A stretch of 64,000 nt of DNA from Hexactinellida sp. DTS-2022 (lineage: Eukaryota > Porifera > Hexactinellida). The notes under the pieces are model-generated. The model was given only the letters and a program-made list of their open reading frames with translations. It was not told the origin of the DNA and made no database searches. The first letter of the stretch is position 1. Every line of letters begins with the position of its first letter. Below are positions 1 to 11,759 of this stretch, in pieces. Location: the NCBI GenBank assembly GCA_028753945.1, contig JAPNXP010000004.1, positions 868,001 through 932,000 on the forward strand, given 5' to 3'. The translations under genes and the position numbers were made by a program.

Positions 1-1036
1 TTTGAATTTGTCGCTATAAAAAAGTTTCCCCAAATCTTCGAGACCGGCATGGGAGCTTAAATCGCGAGATATACCCTAAATTATCAGAATCAGACATAAA
101 ACTTAACTTGCCGAGGTTGGTCACGGAATCTTAGATTTTGACCCTACTATCATGGATGATTAGCAATTCCAATTTGGAATTAATTCCGGCCATAGTTGAG
201 GTGTTAATTTACGTTCCAACTACTATGTAGTGGGACATTATTGAAACCAATGCTTTTAGTTTGGAAGATTGTGTTGTGCAGGTGCTAATTCATGGGAGTG
301 GAAGGGGTGGCTAGCCACCCCCTTAGCTCTCCATCAATAATATCCGAGTAAAGAAAAAATGAAAATAAACAAAAATAACTCAGCTGAATCCCGACGTGAC
401 CCAATTAAGCGGAGTCGACTGTTATAAATATATTACTCCGTTGACCAAATATATTCGGTTGACCAAATATATTCGTTTGCTAACCGAATACCAAATACTG
501 GTATTCGGAATATAACCAAATATTGAACTATTTGGCGAATACATTTGGTCAAACCAATATTAAACTATTCGGGTGCAACCTTGGTTTTTAATGACGTATA
601 TCGACTTTATTAACAACCAATATTTCTATAATTTAGAAAGGGTTTGAATTAAAGGGAATTATAATTATCGAGGGTTAAATACTTGAATACTTAACGATAC
701 CAAATGAAACCAATGAGATATTGAACTTATAATTATACAAATATAGCTTAAAGGCAACTAATTTCTACACATTAACATATAAACTAGAAGCATAGTCTCA
801 ATTACTCGTTAGTAGATCAATTTTTCCATTATATCAATTTACTAGACGAGAATAGATCTATAATAGTATCTTAAAAGGGAATAAGTAAATTGATGTTCAT
901 CAATCATAATTTGTTCTATGAACGAATACTTTTTTAGCAGGGAATGAAAGGTTTACGAACGGACTGAATAAAGTTCAATAAACTCAATTCAGTTCATTTC
1001 AAATTAACGCACGTTCACCTCCTAACTTCAACACCA
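1..1036. other. AT-rich intron or flank with no recognised gene
   Basis: The stretch includes a short palindrome GGGGTGGCTAGCCACCCC near 305 and repeated CGAATA/ATTCG motifs at 450-560. No exon-like SRCR segment, RNA gene or intact element was recognised. Confidence 0.4.
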
Positions 1037-1310
1037 GTGGCGTTCGTTCAATTCGTTCAATTCGTTCGTTCAGTTCGTTCAGTTCGTTCAATTCGTTCGT
1101 TCAATTCGTTCGTTCAGTTCGTTCCTTCATTTCGTTCGTTCGTTCGTTCAGTTCGTTCGTTCGTTCGTTCAGTTCGTTCGTTCAGTTCGTTCGTTCAGTT
1201 CATTCAACTGCCGTTCAGGCAACCGTTGGCGTTCGTTCAGTTCGTTCAGCGTAAATGACATAAAACTCGTTCGTTCAGTTCGTTCAGCGTAAATGACATA
1301 AAACTCGTTC
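1037..1310. repeat. TTCGTTCAG-type tandem repeat
   Basis: The region is built of TTCG and TTCAG units (for example GTTCGTTCAGTTCGTTCAG). An open frame across it is a by-product of a repeat lacking stop codons in one register. Two ~45-bp copies containing CGTAAATGACATAAAACTCG end the array. Confidence 0.85.
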
Positions 1311-1342
1311 GTGAACCTTTAATTCCCTGATTTTTAGATATA

Positions 1343-1516
1343 CAGTGGAAGCCGCTTAATCGGGACGCCTCGGGAGTAGCTATTTAGTCCCGTTTATCCG
1401 GTTCTCCCGATTAACCGATATACTTTATACTATTTGATACGAATTTGTTTCCAAAGCCTCGTCCCAATTAACCGAATTTCCCGATTAACCGTCTCCCGAT
1501 TAAGCGGCTTCCACTG
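1343..1516. mobile_element. 174-bp pogo/Tc1-type MITE
   Basis: TIRs of at least 23 bp start CAGTGGAAGCCGCTTAATCG and are flanked by TA. A second copy of exactly the same length lies in the opposite orientation at 58575-58748. Confidence 0.85.
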
Positions 1517-1551
1517 TACTATGATCGGTTAGATTCGTTGCTATATAATAC

Positions 1552-1857
1552 CTTTCGTGCAGCTGAGATAGAGACCCTCTGATGATCCACAATTGTCCAT
1601 TCCCCAGCCAAGATTAGTACAATCGACTAGAGATGATTCATGTCCACTACAACTCACATCATCAAGCCAAAAGTCGTTGGTGATGGTGTTACCATGTCTG
1701 TAAGAGACATAATTGGCGAAGCCCAACTGTCTACAGGCAACAAGACTTTCTTCTGTATTCCATCCGTCGTCACAGACAGAGCCCCATCGACCATTGTGAA
1801 ATATCTCAAGTATTCCGTCATCAGTTCCGCTTCCGTAGAGACGAAGAGTACCATCAG
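1552..1857 (-). CDS. SRCR-domain exon 1 (type C), most 3' exon seen
   Basis: This C-type SRCR domain runs from ADGTLRLYGSGTDDGILEIFHNG through CDDGWNTEES and SCSGHESS to VDCTNLGWGMDNCGSSEGLYLSCTKG. It has six cysteines and no stop. The acceptor is AG before CTGATGG and the donor is CGAAAG followed by gtatta. It begins a further five-exon unit whose other members would lie left of the window. LYLSC for LYLNC is private among C-type copies. A 174-bp pogo-type MITE ends 35 bp beyond the donor. Confidence 0.92.
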
Positions 1858-2166
1858 CTAATGAAGAGGTTACCGATAATAAGTATCACATTAATTGAAA
1901 ACTCATCAAAGAGTGGAGGTTCCTTAACTCGTTCAAACTTTGAGAAGAAACTTGGAGTGGCATTAATAAAATTAGGAAGCAGCTCTCCTACTCCGTTGCA
2001 AACAATCTCGGTGTAAAAACAATAACAAGCAATACCTGCCAACCGTACAGGGATTTTCTGTACAGTACAGAGATTTAACCATTTTGGGTGTTCTGTACAG
2101 GCGGACAGGGATTTATTCCATTTGTACTGGGATTTACTATGCCGACTATACTATAGTATAGTGGCA

Positions 2167-3035
2167 TGTCACGCCAAAATTGGCCCGGGTAAAAACTGGT
2201 CCGGGACCAATTTAGGCTGGCCATAAATGGTCCGGTCGGACTAATTTTGGTCGCCAAAAATGGTCCGGCCGGACTAGTTTTGGTCGCCAAAGGCGGTTCC
2301 CATTGGTCAAAGGTGGTCCCCGCCGGACCAGTTTTGGCAGCCATTCCAAGACAATAATTATAGAGCTTTTTATCATTCATCAACACAAGAATACATAGAG
2401 ATGCAAATGTTTTCACAATAGTCAATAATACACAATTACAAAGTTGATTCTTTACACCGTAACTCCATATATCACAATTACAAAACCCATTCTTTTCTCT
2501 ATTATTCATGCCTTCATACTTACAAGCAGGGGCGTACCGTGCGGGGGGGGTGTGGGGGGGTGTGACACCCCCCCACTTTTTCTTATTTGGTCGGTAATTC
2601 CTGTGTCGTCGGTAAAACCGATCGATTAGAATCTATTTTTCAGATTATTCTTTCGTTGCAGCACTGCAGGGTCAGGGAAATTGTGAAATATTTTATCTAT
2701 CTACCTCCACGAATAGGAAGAATGCATGTTGGTCGGTAAACCAAGAATTTACACCCCCCACTCAAAATGGTCACGGCACGCCCCTGCTTACAAGGGACTC
2801 CTTTTTCCCCTGAACCATAGTAGACAATTAGAAAAAGATACATTTTAATTTAATAATTGATTGTCCTATACAATTTCGCACTAGTGGGAGGTCTGTTATA
2901 GCAACTTTAGTGCGATCTAACAATGCGATCTAAATAAAAGTTTAGGCCGGACCTATTTTAGCAAGCTAGGACCATTTATGGCAGGACAAAATTGGTCCCG
3001 GACCAGTTTTGGCCCGGACCAATATTTTCGTGACA
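2167..3035. mobile_element. Foldback element with TGTCACG ends and GGTCCGG-rich arms
   Basis: The left arm starts TGTCACGCCAAAATTGGCCC, and the right arm reversed starts TGTCACGAAAATATTGG. Both continue with repeated CCAAAAATGGTCCGG-type units. It interrupts an ACTATACTATAGTATAGT palindrome module. A hAT-type MITE (2527-2786) is nested in the middle. Confidence 0.65.
2527..2786. mobile_element. hAT-type MITE, 260 bp
   Basis: The ends CAGGGGCGTACCGTG and CACGGCACGCCCCTG are inverted, and an exact 8-bp duplication CTTACAAG flanks them (2519-2526, 2787-2794). No coding potential. Confidence 0.9.
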
Positions 3036-3089
3036 GACCCAGTTATAATCTTACTGCCTTTAATATTATTACTGTGCTTAGTGCTTTGG

Positions 3090-3240
3090 TTAGATATTAC
3101 TGTGCCGACTATACTATAGTATAGTGTCCCAGTATTGAAATGAGTGCCTTGGTTAGTTATTATAATAATAAATTACTGTGCCGACTATACTATAGTATAG
3201 TGGCCCAGTTCTAATCTTAGTGTTTTGGTTAGTTATAATA
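3090..3240. repeat. Palindrome module ACTATACTATAGTATAGT, two copies
   Basis: Perfect 18-bp palindromes at 3108-3125 and 3184-3201 are each followed by a GGCCCAGT(A/T)(T/C)T or similar and TTAGTGCTTTGGTTAGTTAT-type tail. Further exact copies lie at 2145, 4441, 4574, 11184 and 13794, usually next to the hairpin-bearing foldback family. Confidence 0.85.
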
Positions 3241-4429
3241 ATAATAATAAAATCCAAAATTGCAGCCTGTGCCGACGCATGTTCCTTTGGTGGCACTATA
3301 TTTTGGTGGTGGTTTATTGATAGTGCCTCCAAAGGAACATGCTGTCAGTCAGCACAGGCTGCAATTTTGGATTTTCTTTTCGCCATGTCATCATCACCAT
3401 GAAGGTGTTAAATTATATTAGAAAGGTGTTTCAAAAGGCAACGACCCTTAGTGTCGTTGGAAGTTTCGTTTTAGCTCACTTCATTTCAAAGACATTCAAG
3501 TTTCAGTAGCAAAAAATATGTGATGAGTCAGCATTTTTTATGTGCGCGTTGGTGATTACCCAACACCAACTAACCCAAACACAGTTTTTAGACGATGTCA
3601 TCAATACCTCAAGGTGTCAAGACCCATTTGTAGAGGTGTTATGTGGCATAAGGATCAATTGATACATTGGAAATTTGTTTCTATCTTCTATTTATGATAT
3701 TAAATTAATTAATATAAATAATTATTAATATTATTTATAATATAACACCAATTTCAATGTCAACTTTCAATTATTAAGTTAAATTATTTTGTTATAAATA
3801 ATTAATTAATTAATTTGCTATCAAATTTCAATTCCGCACACTCGATAACCCCTAATAAACAAATTGGAAGCATCTATATAAGTAATATACTGACTGAATT
3901 AATTATAATGAATTACGTTAGTATATTAACAGTGCAATAATAATATTCTCGCAGAAGTAAATATAATCACATAATCTGTCGTTGTCATGAAATAAATAAT
4001 CTTTTTTTCCAATTGGAAAATAGAAGCCTACTCAATCACACGAGTTGAATCAATATATTAATATCGAGTTGAAACAATAGAATTAGATCAACACTTTCAA
4101 TTGAACTGAAGTGTTAGTAAACATAGGAAACTTGCAACTCAATTGTGGCACAAACGAAACCCAATTTAAAAATTAGTGCACTGTGAAAAGGTGTAGAATT
4201 TAATTCTCTATCGAATGCATATAAATGAGATATTCGCCGCACTATTTATTGTTCCTGTTTAAATATTAAACAGGTGCAAAAATGTGTCCAAAAAAATTTA
4301 ATCGAAAATCGTGACCCCATGCACATCTGTAACCCATGAGACACATATCCTGAAAATTTGGGCTCTTGGTTAATAAAACTTGTTTTGTGGACGATCTACG
4401 GACTAATCGGTAACCAAAGCACTAAGACC

Positions 4430-4625
4430 AATACTGGGCCACTATACTATAGTATAGTGGCCCAGTTCTAATCTTAGTGCTTTGGTTAGTTATTATTATT
4501 ATTATTATACTGTGCCGACAATACTATAGTATAGTGGCCCAGTATTGAAATCACTGCCTTTATTACTGTGCCGACTATACTATAGTATAGTGGCCCAGTA
4601 TTGGTCTTAGTGCTTTGGTTAGTTA
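4430..4625. repeat. Central palindrome cluster of the foldback
   Basis: Two exact (4441-4458, 4574-4591) and one degenerate (4518-4535) copy of ACTATACTATAGTATAGT occur here, separated by GGCCCAGT and TTTGGTTAGTTAT stretches. They mark the symmetry centre between the two arms. Confidence 0.8.
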
Positions 4626-5488
4626 TTGGTCCGTGTCCTCTCCACAGAAAAGAGTTTCATCAACTAAGAGCCCAAATTTTCAGGATATTTGTCTCATGGG
4701 ATACAGATATGCACCTGGGGTCACGATTTTTGATTACGTTTTTTTTACACATTGTTAAACCTGTTTAATGTTAGAAAAGGAACAATAAATGGTGCCCTAA
4801 TATTTAATTTATTTGCATTCGATAGAGAATTAAATCTACACCTTTTCACAGTGCACGAATTTTCAAATTTGGCTTCGTTTGTGCTACAATTTCGTTGCAA
4901 ATTTCGTTTGTTTACTAACACTTCAGTTCAAGTAAAGTGTTATATCTAATTCTATTGTTTTGACTAGTGATTATTATATTGATTCAACTTGTTAGATCGT
5001 TTAGGCTTCTATTCTCAAATTAAAAACTGAGATTTACATACCATAACAATGAGAGATTATGTGATTATATTTATTTCTGCGAGAATACAGGTAATTAATT
5101 ATAATTAATTCAGTCAGTATATGACTTATATAGATGCTTCCAATTTGTTTATTAGGGGTTATCGAGTGTGCGGAATTGAAATTTGATAGCCAAATTAATT
5201 AATTAATTATATATGACAAAATAATTTAACTTAATAGATTTAAGTTGACATTGAAATTGGTGTTAAATTATGAAATATTAATAAATATTTATACTAATTA
5301 ATTAAATATCATTAATCTCAGAGATTATCGAAGATAGAAACAAACTTCCAATTTATCAATTGATCCTTATGCCACGTAACACCTATACAAATGGGTCCTG
5401 ATACCTTGAGGTGGTGATGAGATCGTCAAAAAATGTGTTTTTACAATTTTGTGAATTTTATATTTCGAATGGGTTGGTTGATGTTTAG

Positions 5489-6640
5489 TCTGGTCGTTGG
5501 AAGGTTGAACCTAGAAAAAATTCATACAAAGAGTATTTTAGTATCACTAGAAGCGGAGTTTTCGTAGAATAACATATCCAAAATCCGCTAAAATCCGTTT
5601 TGGGGAAAATCTTTTACACGGGTGGCAGTGTCGGCCATTCATAGTAAATCGCCGACATTTTCGTAACTAACTTTCTCAAATCAAATCTAATCAACTTATA
5701 ATCTCCATATTTGTACTCAGCGTAAAATCTCCAGCAATTTGATATATACATGACAACATTCGGAGGATTTTTCCCATAGCAACGCTGTAATGTACCAAAA
5801 ATATGTCAGGAATGTGTGAACATTCCATTCCCAAATTGTGTGCCTATCCAATCTACTGACCCCTCGTTCAACTCCACTAGTATAATTATACACATATCGA
5901 CCCTCTAAAATGGGATTTGTCGAGATTTATCTGAAAATCTTCAATTTTAGGTTTATCTCGAATAATCTCGACGAATCTTATTTTAGAGCAGGGGTTCTTA
6001 ACCTTTTTAATGTAATTTCCCCTTTTGGCCTGTTCACTCTACCCTATTTCCCCCTTCATTTGTATAAGGAAAAAAGTAGCCATGAACAAACAACCTTTTG
6101 GATGTCTGCTGGTTACATATTTAGCAAACCATAGAGCATAACATCAATATGATTGGTGATTAGTACTTTTGAAATGACCTATGTAGATAAAATATATGGT
6201 TTATAAATTTTATTTAATTAAGTTTATTATTATTTTTAATTTTGTCTAAATTGATTTCCCCCTTATATTCCCGAAACCACAATTTGAGAATGGAATGTTC
6301 GCACATTCCTGACATATTTTTGATACATTCCAGCGTTGCTATGGAAAAAATCCTCCAAATGTTGTCATGTGATATATCAAATTGCTGGAAATTTTACGCT
6401 GAGTACAAATATGGTGATTATAAGTTGATTAGATTTGATTTAGAAAGTTAGTTACGAAAATGTCGGCGATTTACAATGAAATGGCCGACACTGCCACCCG
6501 TGTAAAAAATTTCCCCAAAACGGATTTTAGCGGATTTTGGATATGTTATTCTACGAAAAATTCCGCTTCTAGTGATACTAAACTATGCTTTGTATTAATT
6601 TTTTCTAGGTATGACCCATTTTGGTATTTCAACGACCAGA
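5489..6640. mobile_element. 1.15-kb TIR element nested in the foldback right arm
   Basis: The arms start TCTGGTCGTTG and are matched in reverse over more than 300 bp (for example GGGTGGCAGTGTCGGCC at 5620 and its reverse near 6490). TTAG flanks both ends (5485-5488, 6641-6644). The outer foldback sequence resumes exactly after it. No coding frame was recognised, so it is presumably non-autonomous. Confidence 0.75.
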
Positions 6641-6969
6641 TTAGTTGGGTGAACACCCAACACGCACATAAAAAATGATAACTCATCACCTATTACATTT
6701 GACTGAAACTTAAATAACTCTGAAATGAAGTGAGCTAAAACGAGCCTTCTGAAACACCTTTCTGAAATAATTGAACACCTTGATAGTGATGATGACATGG
6801 CGAAAAAATCCAAAATTGCAGCTGTGGCGACAGCATTTTCCTTGGAGGTATTATCAATTACCCAACCAGTAGCCACAAAAAAATAGTGCCACTAAAGGGA
6901 AATGCGTCGGCACAGCTGCAATTTTGGGGCTCAGCAGAAAACCTCTTATACACTAAGAGGCCTTGTTAA

Positions 6970-7640
6970 ATGTTAATTCAGGAGCACTTTCTATAAAAAG
7001 GTGCTATGTAACGACTGAAAAAGAAATAGCACAGTAACACATATTGACTGTGAAAACTAACTAATTGATTACATTCTTGACTGAGCTTAGCTGTGGACGA
7101 ATTGCATCTCTTACAAAAAGAGCACAAGCCTAGTAAATTGATTATGTTTCCTTTGGATACAAACAACTTGTGACCTTCAGATGTTCTATATTTTGAACAG
7201 CGATTTTATTTATATTCAGTCAAAGTAAAATCCATGTTAATTTTAATATCAATTACTAAATAGCATTAATAATATTTCTTATACGTATTCTATTATTATA
7301 GTATATCATGTTTAAATAAAACACTAGATCTGAAAAGTACATATATCAACAAATATTGTGTTGAGTGAAAACATAAATAAATTACAACTGTTATTGAATT
7401 GACATTACGATAAATAATAAACAGTCGGAGAAATGCCAGCATAAAACATAGAGACAAAGTAGTCGAAAAATTCTAAACATTTGATATTTGGAATTTCGGA
7501 CAAATCGGACAAATGCAGGCCCTTCGTTAGTTTTTAGCTCAAATAGAGATGAGTTTTTATCTCCGAATTACTTTAATGTAATCCGGACAAACACACACAC
7601 ACACACTCACAAAGAACTATTGTGCTTTTAATATATAGAT
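6970..7640. other. No recognised feature
   Basis: AT-rich sequence with a short (AC)n run near 7590 preceded by ATCCGGACAAACA, a motif also seen near 42690 and 50450. Confidence 0.35.
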
Positions 7641-7899
7641 TATTGTGGTCTGCTTAAGCACTGCCGGATTTGGTAGCCCGCGAGACCATAGGCGGGCTAA
7701 CAATAGTGCAATCTTAAGGATAAGGTTATCCACCAGTTGTAATTCTGGTAGTTCAATAATTGTTTTGCTATCGCGTAACCTATCTTATTCAAGAAGTTTT
7801 GATCCGGGGTCCCGGCTGTCTATTAACGGCCACCCCAAATAATATTATGAGGGGCGAAATGATACCTATTTTAATTTGAACACACAGACTAGACTCAAT

Positions 7900-9330
7900 T
7901 CACAGGTCTAGACTAAATTCGGTTAGCCGGGAACCCGCTTAACCGCTGCTAATATTGGTTAACTGTTGCAGATCTAATTGAGCAGTTAACCGGTCTGTTA
8001 ATCTAGTTAAATAATATCAATTAATTGCGTATATAAAATACTAAATTATATGTATTTTGTTGAATATGGTAATCTTAAATCTATGCATTTCCATACGTAG
8101 TAAATTCCTATAAACCAAGGGTGAGGTTGTTAACTGTTCTGAGGTTACCAGTTATGATTCGTTTTGTTTATGCTACAGTGTAGGACTCAGTATTATAAAG
8201 TATTACCCCATAAGTAGTACATTAACTAATACATTTCGCAATTTGGGAAAGTTAGAAACAGTGTAGTAACAGAAAATATATAATGTGGTCATTGTGGTAA
8301 TGAGAAATGGATTTATGATCATCATTTCCAACAAAATTCCAGATATTTTTAATTATTTATATGTACTTCCTCGCTAATCCCAACAGAGGTGTTCCGATTC
8401 AAAAAAATCTGTTCCGATTAGTGAATTCGTTCGGATTAGCGAAGTAATACATTTTCTATTGGCCTCTATAAATGAGATTCCGATAATTTGGATCAAACTT
8501 GTCCAAACCTTTTTAAACCAAACTAAACATGTAGTATACTACCTAAATAATTGTCTGAGACTTATTAATTTATAATTCCATTGTGATATACATTGGATCT
8601 CCTGTTCGGACTAGCGAGGATGTACTGTACGATAATTTCCAAATAATACTGCTGATTATCAACAGACCGGCTAACTGGTTAACGAAATCTGTAACCGCTA
8701 ACCGATATTTAATAGCAACAGTTAAGCGGTTAGCCATCCGGTTAACAAATCCAGCCTTGTATAAACAATAGTTAAGGGTGGGATTGGTTAACCTTTTTAG
8801 GCCACGGTTACGATTGTCTTCACACTACGGTTAACCGGTTAACCGCCACTAAAAGTTAAAACAAAATATATAGACATTTCTCAGAAAATATTAAATTGTA
8901 GTACCGACAAATACATTCTTTTTACCAAGTACTCTATAAGTACAATTAACATACGTATAAGTTTATCACTTCTGGTTACTTCTACACTGTTGTCACCAAA
9001 ATAAATCGTGTTACTATGGGTAATAAGGTAAACAATTATTATATTCTGAACAAAATGCGTGCAAATTCACACTTTTATCCAAAAATTTTGTACTTCTAAT
9101 TGTAATATTAACATATCGGTTAACTGACGACTAAAATCCGTAACAGTTAACCGGTATTAGCGGCGGTTAACCGAATCCAGCCATGATTTAATATTTTCTG
9201 AAGGACGAAATGTAAGGAATAAAAGCAAAGCTGAACCTTACTAATTATGTAGTATAAATAAATGTTCTACTGTGTTGATCAGCATGGGCGTTAACTGGTT
9301 AACCGTGACGAGAAATTGAATCGTTACCAT
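7900..9330. repeat. GGTTAACCG-rich repeat region
   Basis: Many short direct and inverted copies of GGTTAACCG and CGGTTAAC occur at 7920-8000, 8670-8750, 8780-8850, 9115-9180 and 9295. They fit a decayed foldback family. Between them (about 8366-8632) lies a MITE-like unit with CTTCCTCGCTAAT and ACTAGCGAGG at its ends, related to 45985-46160. Confidence 0.55.
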
Positions 9331-9339
9331 AGCCCCAGA

Positions 9340-9850
9340 ATTTACCATTGAATAAAATATTGGAACAAGAAGATACTCTCCCTTGACTTGAGGGTGGGGT
9401 CGACTCCTCCCTCCTGACGCTATACAGTAAGTGGCTTAGAAATTAGTACGTATCTCAAATACAAGTGTCACTAAGTGTCTCTTTAACAACAAACAGCCCT
9501 TATTTGCAAGTAGTTAATTCTAAATTCGTATTTAGCATATGTAATTACTTAAAATAACCGTCTTAAGTTCAGTTATAATATTCTACAAACTTGTTGCCTA
9601 TATTGTCAATAACAACAACAAGAGCAATAACAAGAATGAATATTTGTATTAGAAATTTGTAAATGGGTCAATCGTTTTCAAATTCCCATTGTAAGTTAGG
9701 CTCTATATTAATTTGGAATACGTATTCATTAATTTGTTTACCTATTTTGTAAACAACAACAACAAAGAGACATAATAGAAATTTGTGAGTGTCAAATTCG
9801 TATTCGGCATACTTGTTTACCTAGTATTAACATTTGGAAGTGAACAAATA
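9340..9850. repeat. Degenerate GTTTACCTATTTTGTAAACAACAAC repeat
   Basis: Copies of the ~140-bp unit that is tandem at 49940-50400 are recognisable around 9590-9840. Nothing else was seen in this stretch. Confidence 0.5.
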
Positions 9851-9854
9851 CAGT

Positions 9855-10011
9855 CTGTTCTCTCTAATTGTCCACTTCTCTAATAGTCCACTTTTCTATA
9901 GTCCACTTCTTTACATATCCAAATCAACTATTTATATATCTGTAATAGTCCATATTCTCTAATAGTCCACTTTGGGCCAATTTCCCACTGGTGGACTATT
10001 AGAGAGAACAG
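9855..10011. mobile_element. Short MITE with CTGTTCTCTCTAAT ends
   Basis: CTGTTCTCTCTAATTGTCCAC at the left is mirrored by GTGGACTATTAGAGAGAACAG at the right. Internal ATAGTCCACTT motifs repeat. It abuts the hAT-type MITE that follows. Confidence 0.65.
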
Positions 10012-10020
10012 CGTGTAAAG

Positions 10021-10334
10021 CAGTGGTTCTCAAACAGGGGGGCGTGACCACCAGGGAGGGCGCGAACATTTCCAAGGGGGGGCGCGAAACTCTGGTGAAC
10101 ACACTAAAGATTTTGTGGACACTTAATCAATGGTGATTTATATAGTATATTCATAAGCCCTTGTTATCACCTATATACACGTATACACACATAAATCTTT
10201 GTGTTACAACAGTAGAGGTGTATAACTTTGCTATATAACATTATTTGAAGTGTGAATATTTTGGAATGGGGGGGCGTGACATTTCTAAATTCGATATAGG
10301 GGGGGCGGTGCTTAAATATGTTTGAGAAACGCTG
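10021..10334. mobile_element. hAT (Charlie-like) MITE, 314 bp
   Basis: The ends CAGTGGTTCTCAAAC and GTTTGAGAAACGCTG are inverted. The 8-bp duplication GTGTAAAG is exact (10013-10020, 10335-10342). Confidence 0.9.
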
Positions 10335-10689
10335 GTGTAAAGGGATTAGATCTGGGATATAATTAATTTTAACAACCCATAATATTTAGCTAAACATTTT
10401 CTATAAGTATGACTCAATCTCGCCTGAAACTCAATTTCGCCTTGCGACAGATACATATTAATTCTAATTAATTCGCTTTGTTTAACTTATAGAGACGGTT
10501 CCGATTATTGGGGTGATCGAGTGCGCTGAATTCAAGTACTATAATGAAATTCAATTTAAATTAATAATGTTTGCAAATAATTGAACTTAATTTATTTTGC
10601 TGTACTGGCCCGCCTGTACATAATATTGGTGTTAAATTATTCATAAATTAATTCCATATTTATATTAATTAGCAAAATTTCATTAATCT

Positions 10690-11600
10690 CAGAAATAATA
10701 TAAGTTAGAAACAAACTTTCAATTTATCAATTGGTCCTTATGGCACGTACCACCTATACAGCTGGGTCTTGATACCTTGAGGTGATGATGACATCGTCAA
10801 AAAATTTGTTTTCACAATTTTGTTAATTATTTATTTCGAATAGGTTGGTTGGTGTTGGGTTAAACCCAACCGCACAAAGAAAATGATAACTTATCACCTA
10901 TTATATTCTACTGAAACTTGAATATCGCTAAAATGAAGTGAGCTAAATGGAAACTTCCACCACTCTAAAGGTTGTTGCCTTCTGAAACACCTTTCTGAAA
11001 TAATTTAACACCATCATAGTGATGATGACATGGCGAAAAAAATCCAAAATTGCAGCTGTGCCGACAGCATTTTCCTTGGAGGCACTATCAATTACCCAAT
11101 CGGTAGCCACCAGAAGATAGTGCCACCAAAGTGAAATGCGTCGGCACAGTTGCAATTTTGGATTTTTTATTATTACTGTGCCGACTATACTATAGTATAG
11201 TGGCCCAGTATTGGTCTTAGTGCTTTGGTTAGTTGTTATTATTTATCCGTTGCTCATCTACAGCATAGAGTTATATTAACTAAGAATCCAAATTTTCAGG
11301 ACAGGTGTCTCATGGGTTACAGATGTGTACCTGGGGTCACGTTTTTTATCACATTTTTTGGACACATTTTTACACCTGTTTAATGTTAGAAAAGGAACAA
11401 TAGATAGTGCGCGAACATTCAATTTATATGTATTCGATAGATAATTTAATTCTACACCTTGTCACAGTGCACGAATTTTCAAATTCCGCTTCATTTGTGC
11501 CACTATTGAGTTGTAAATCTCCTTTGTTTACTAACACTTCAATTCTATTGAAAGTGTTATATCTAATTCTATTGTTTTGACTCGTGATTATTATATTGAT
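10690..11600. repeat. Copy of the hairpin-bearing foldback family (right-arm orientation)
   Basis: It follows the order of the 5300-6927 arm (TTTCAATTTATCAATTGGTC, ACACCTTTCTGAAATAAT, hairpin at 11040-11166). It then adds the palindrome module at 11184-11201 and the TTTCAGGACAGGTGTCTCATG block. Confidence 0.75.
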
Positions 11601-11759
11601 TCAACTTGTGAGATCGAGTACGCTTCTATTTTCCAATTGAAAACTAAGATTTTACATTCCATAACAACGACAGATTATGTGATTATATTTACCTCTGCGA
11701 GAATATTATTGCACTGTTAATATACTGACGTGACTTATATAGATGCTTCCAATTTGTTT

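Larger units (their letters stand above)
3250..6927. repeat. Large foldback repeat with arms of about 1.2 kb
   Basis: Sequence from 3250 to about 4440 is repeated in reverse from about 4625 to 6927, once the 5489-6640 insertion is removed from the right arm. Each arm ends in a ~125-bp hairpin (3250-3376 and 6806-6927) built on CCAAAATTGCAG...CTGTGCCGAC. Palindrome modules lie at the centre (4430-4625). The arms differ by many substitutions, so the structure is not a recent assembly artefact. Confidence 0.8.

Noticed and set aside
1037..1258. 73-codon plus-strand frame (repeating FVQFVRSVRS)
   Set aside because: It is a direct translation of the TTCG/TTCAG tandem repeat, with no domain and no support as a gene.
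2075..2509. 144-codon minus-strand frame with TKTSPAGP repeats
   Set aside because: It runs across the GGTCCGG-rich arm of a foldback element and into unrelated sequence. The repetitive protein reflects the DNA repeat.
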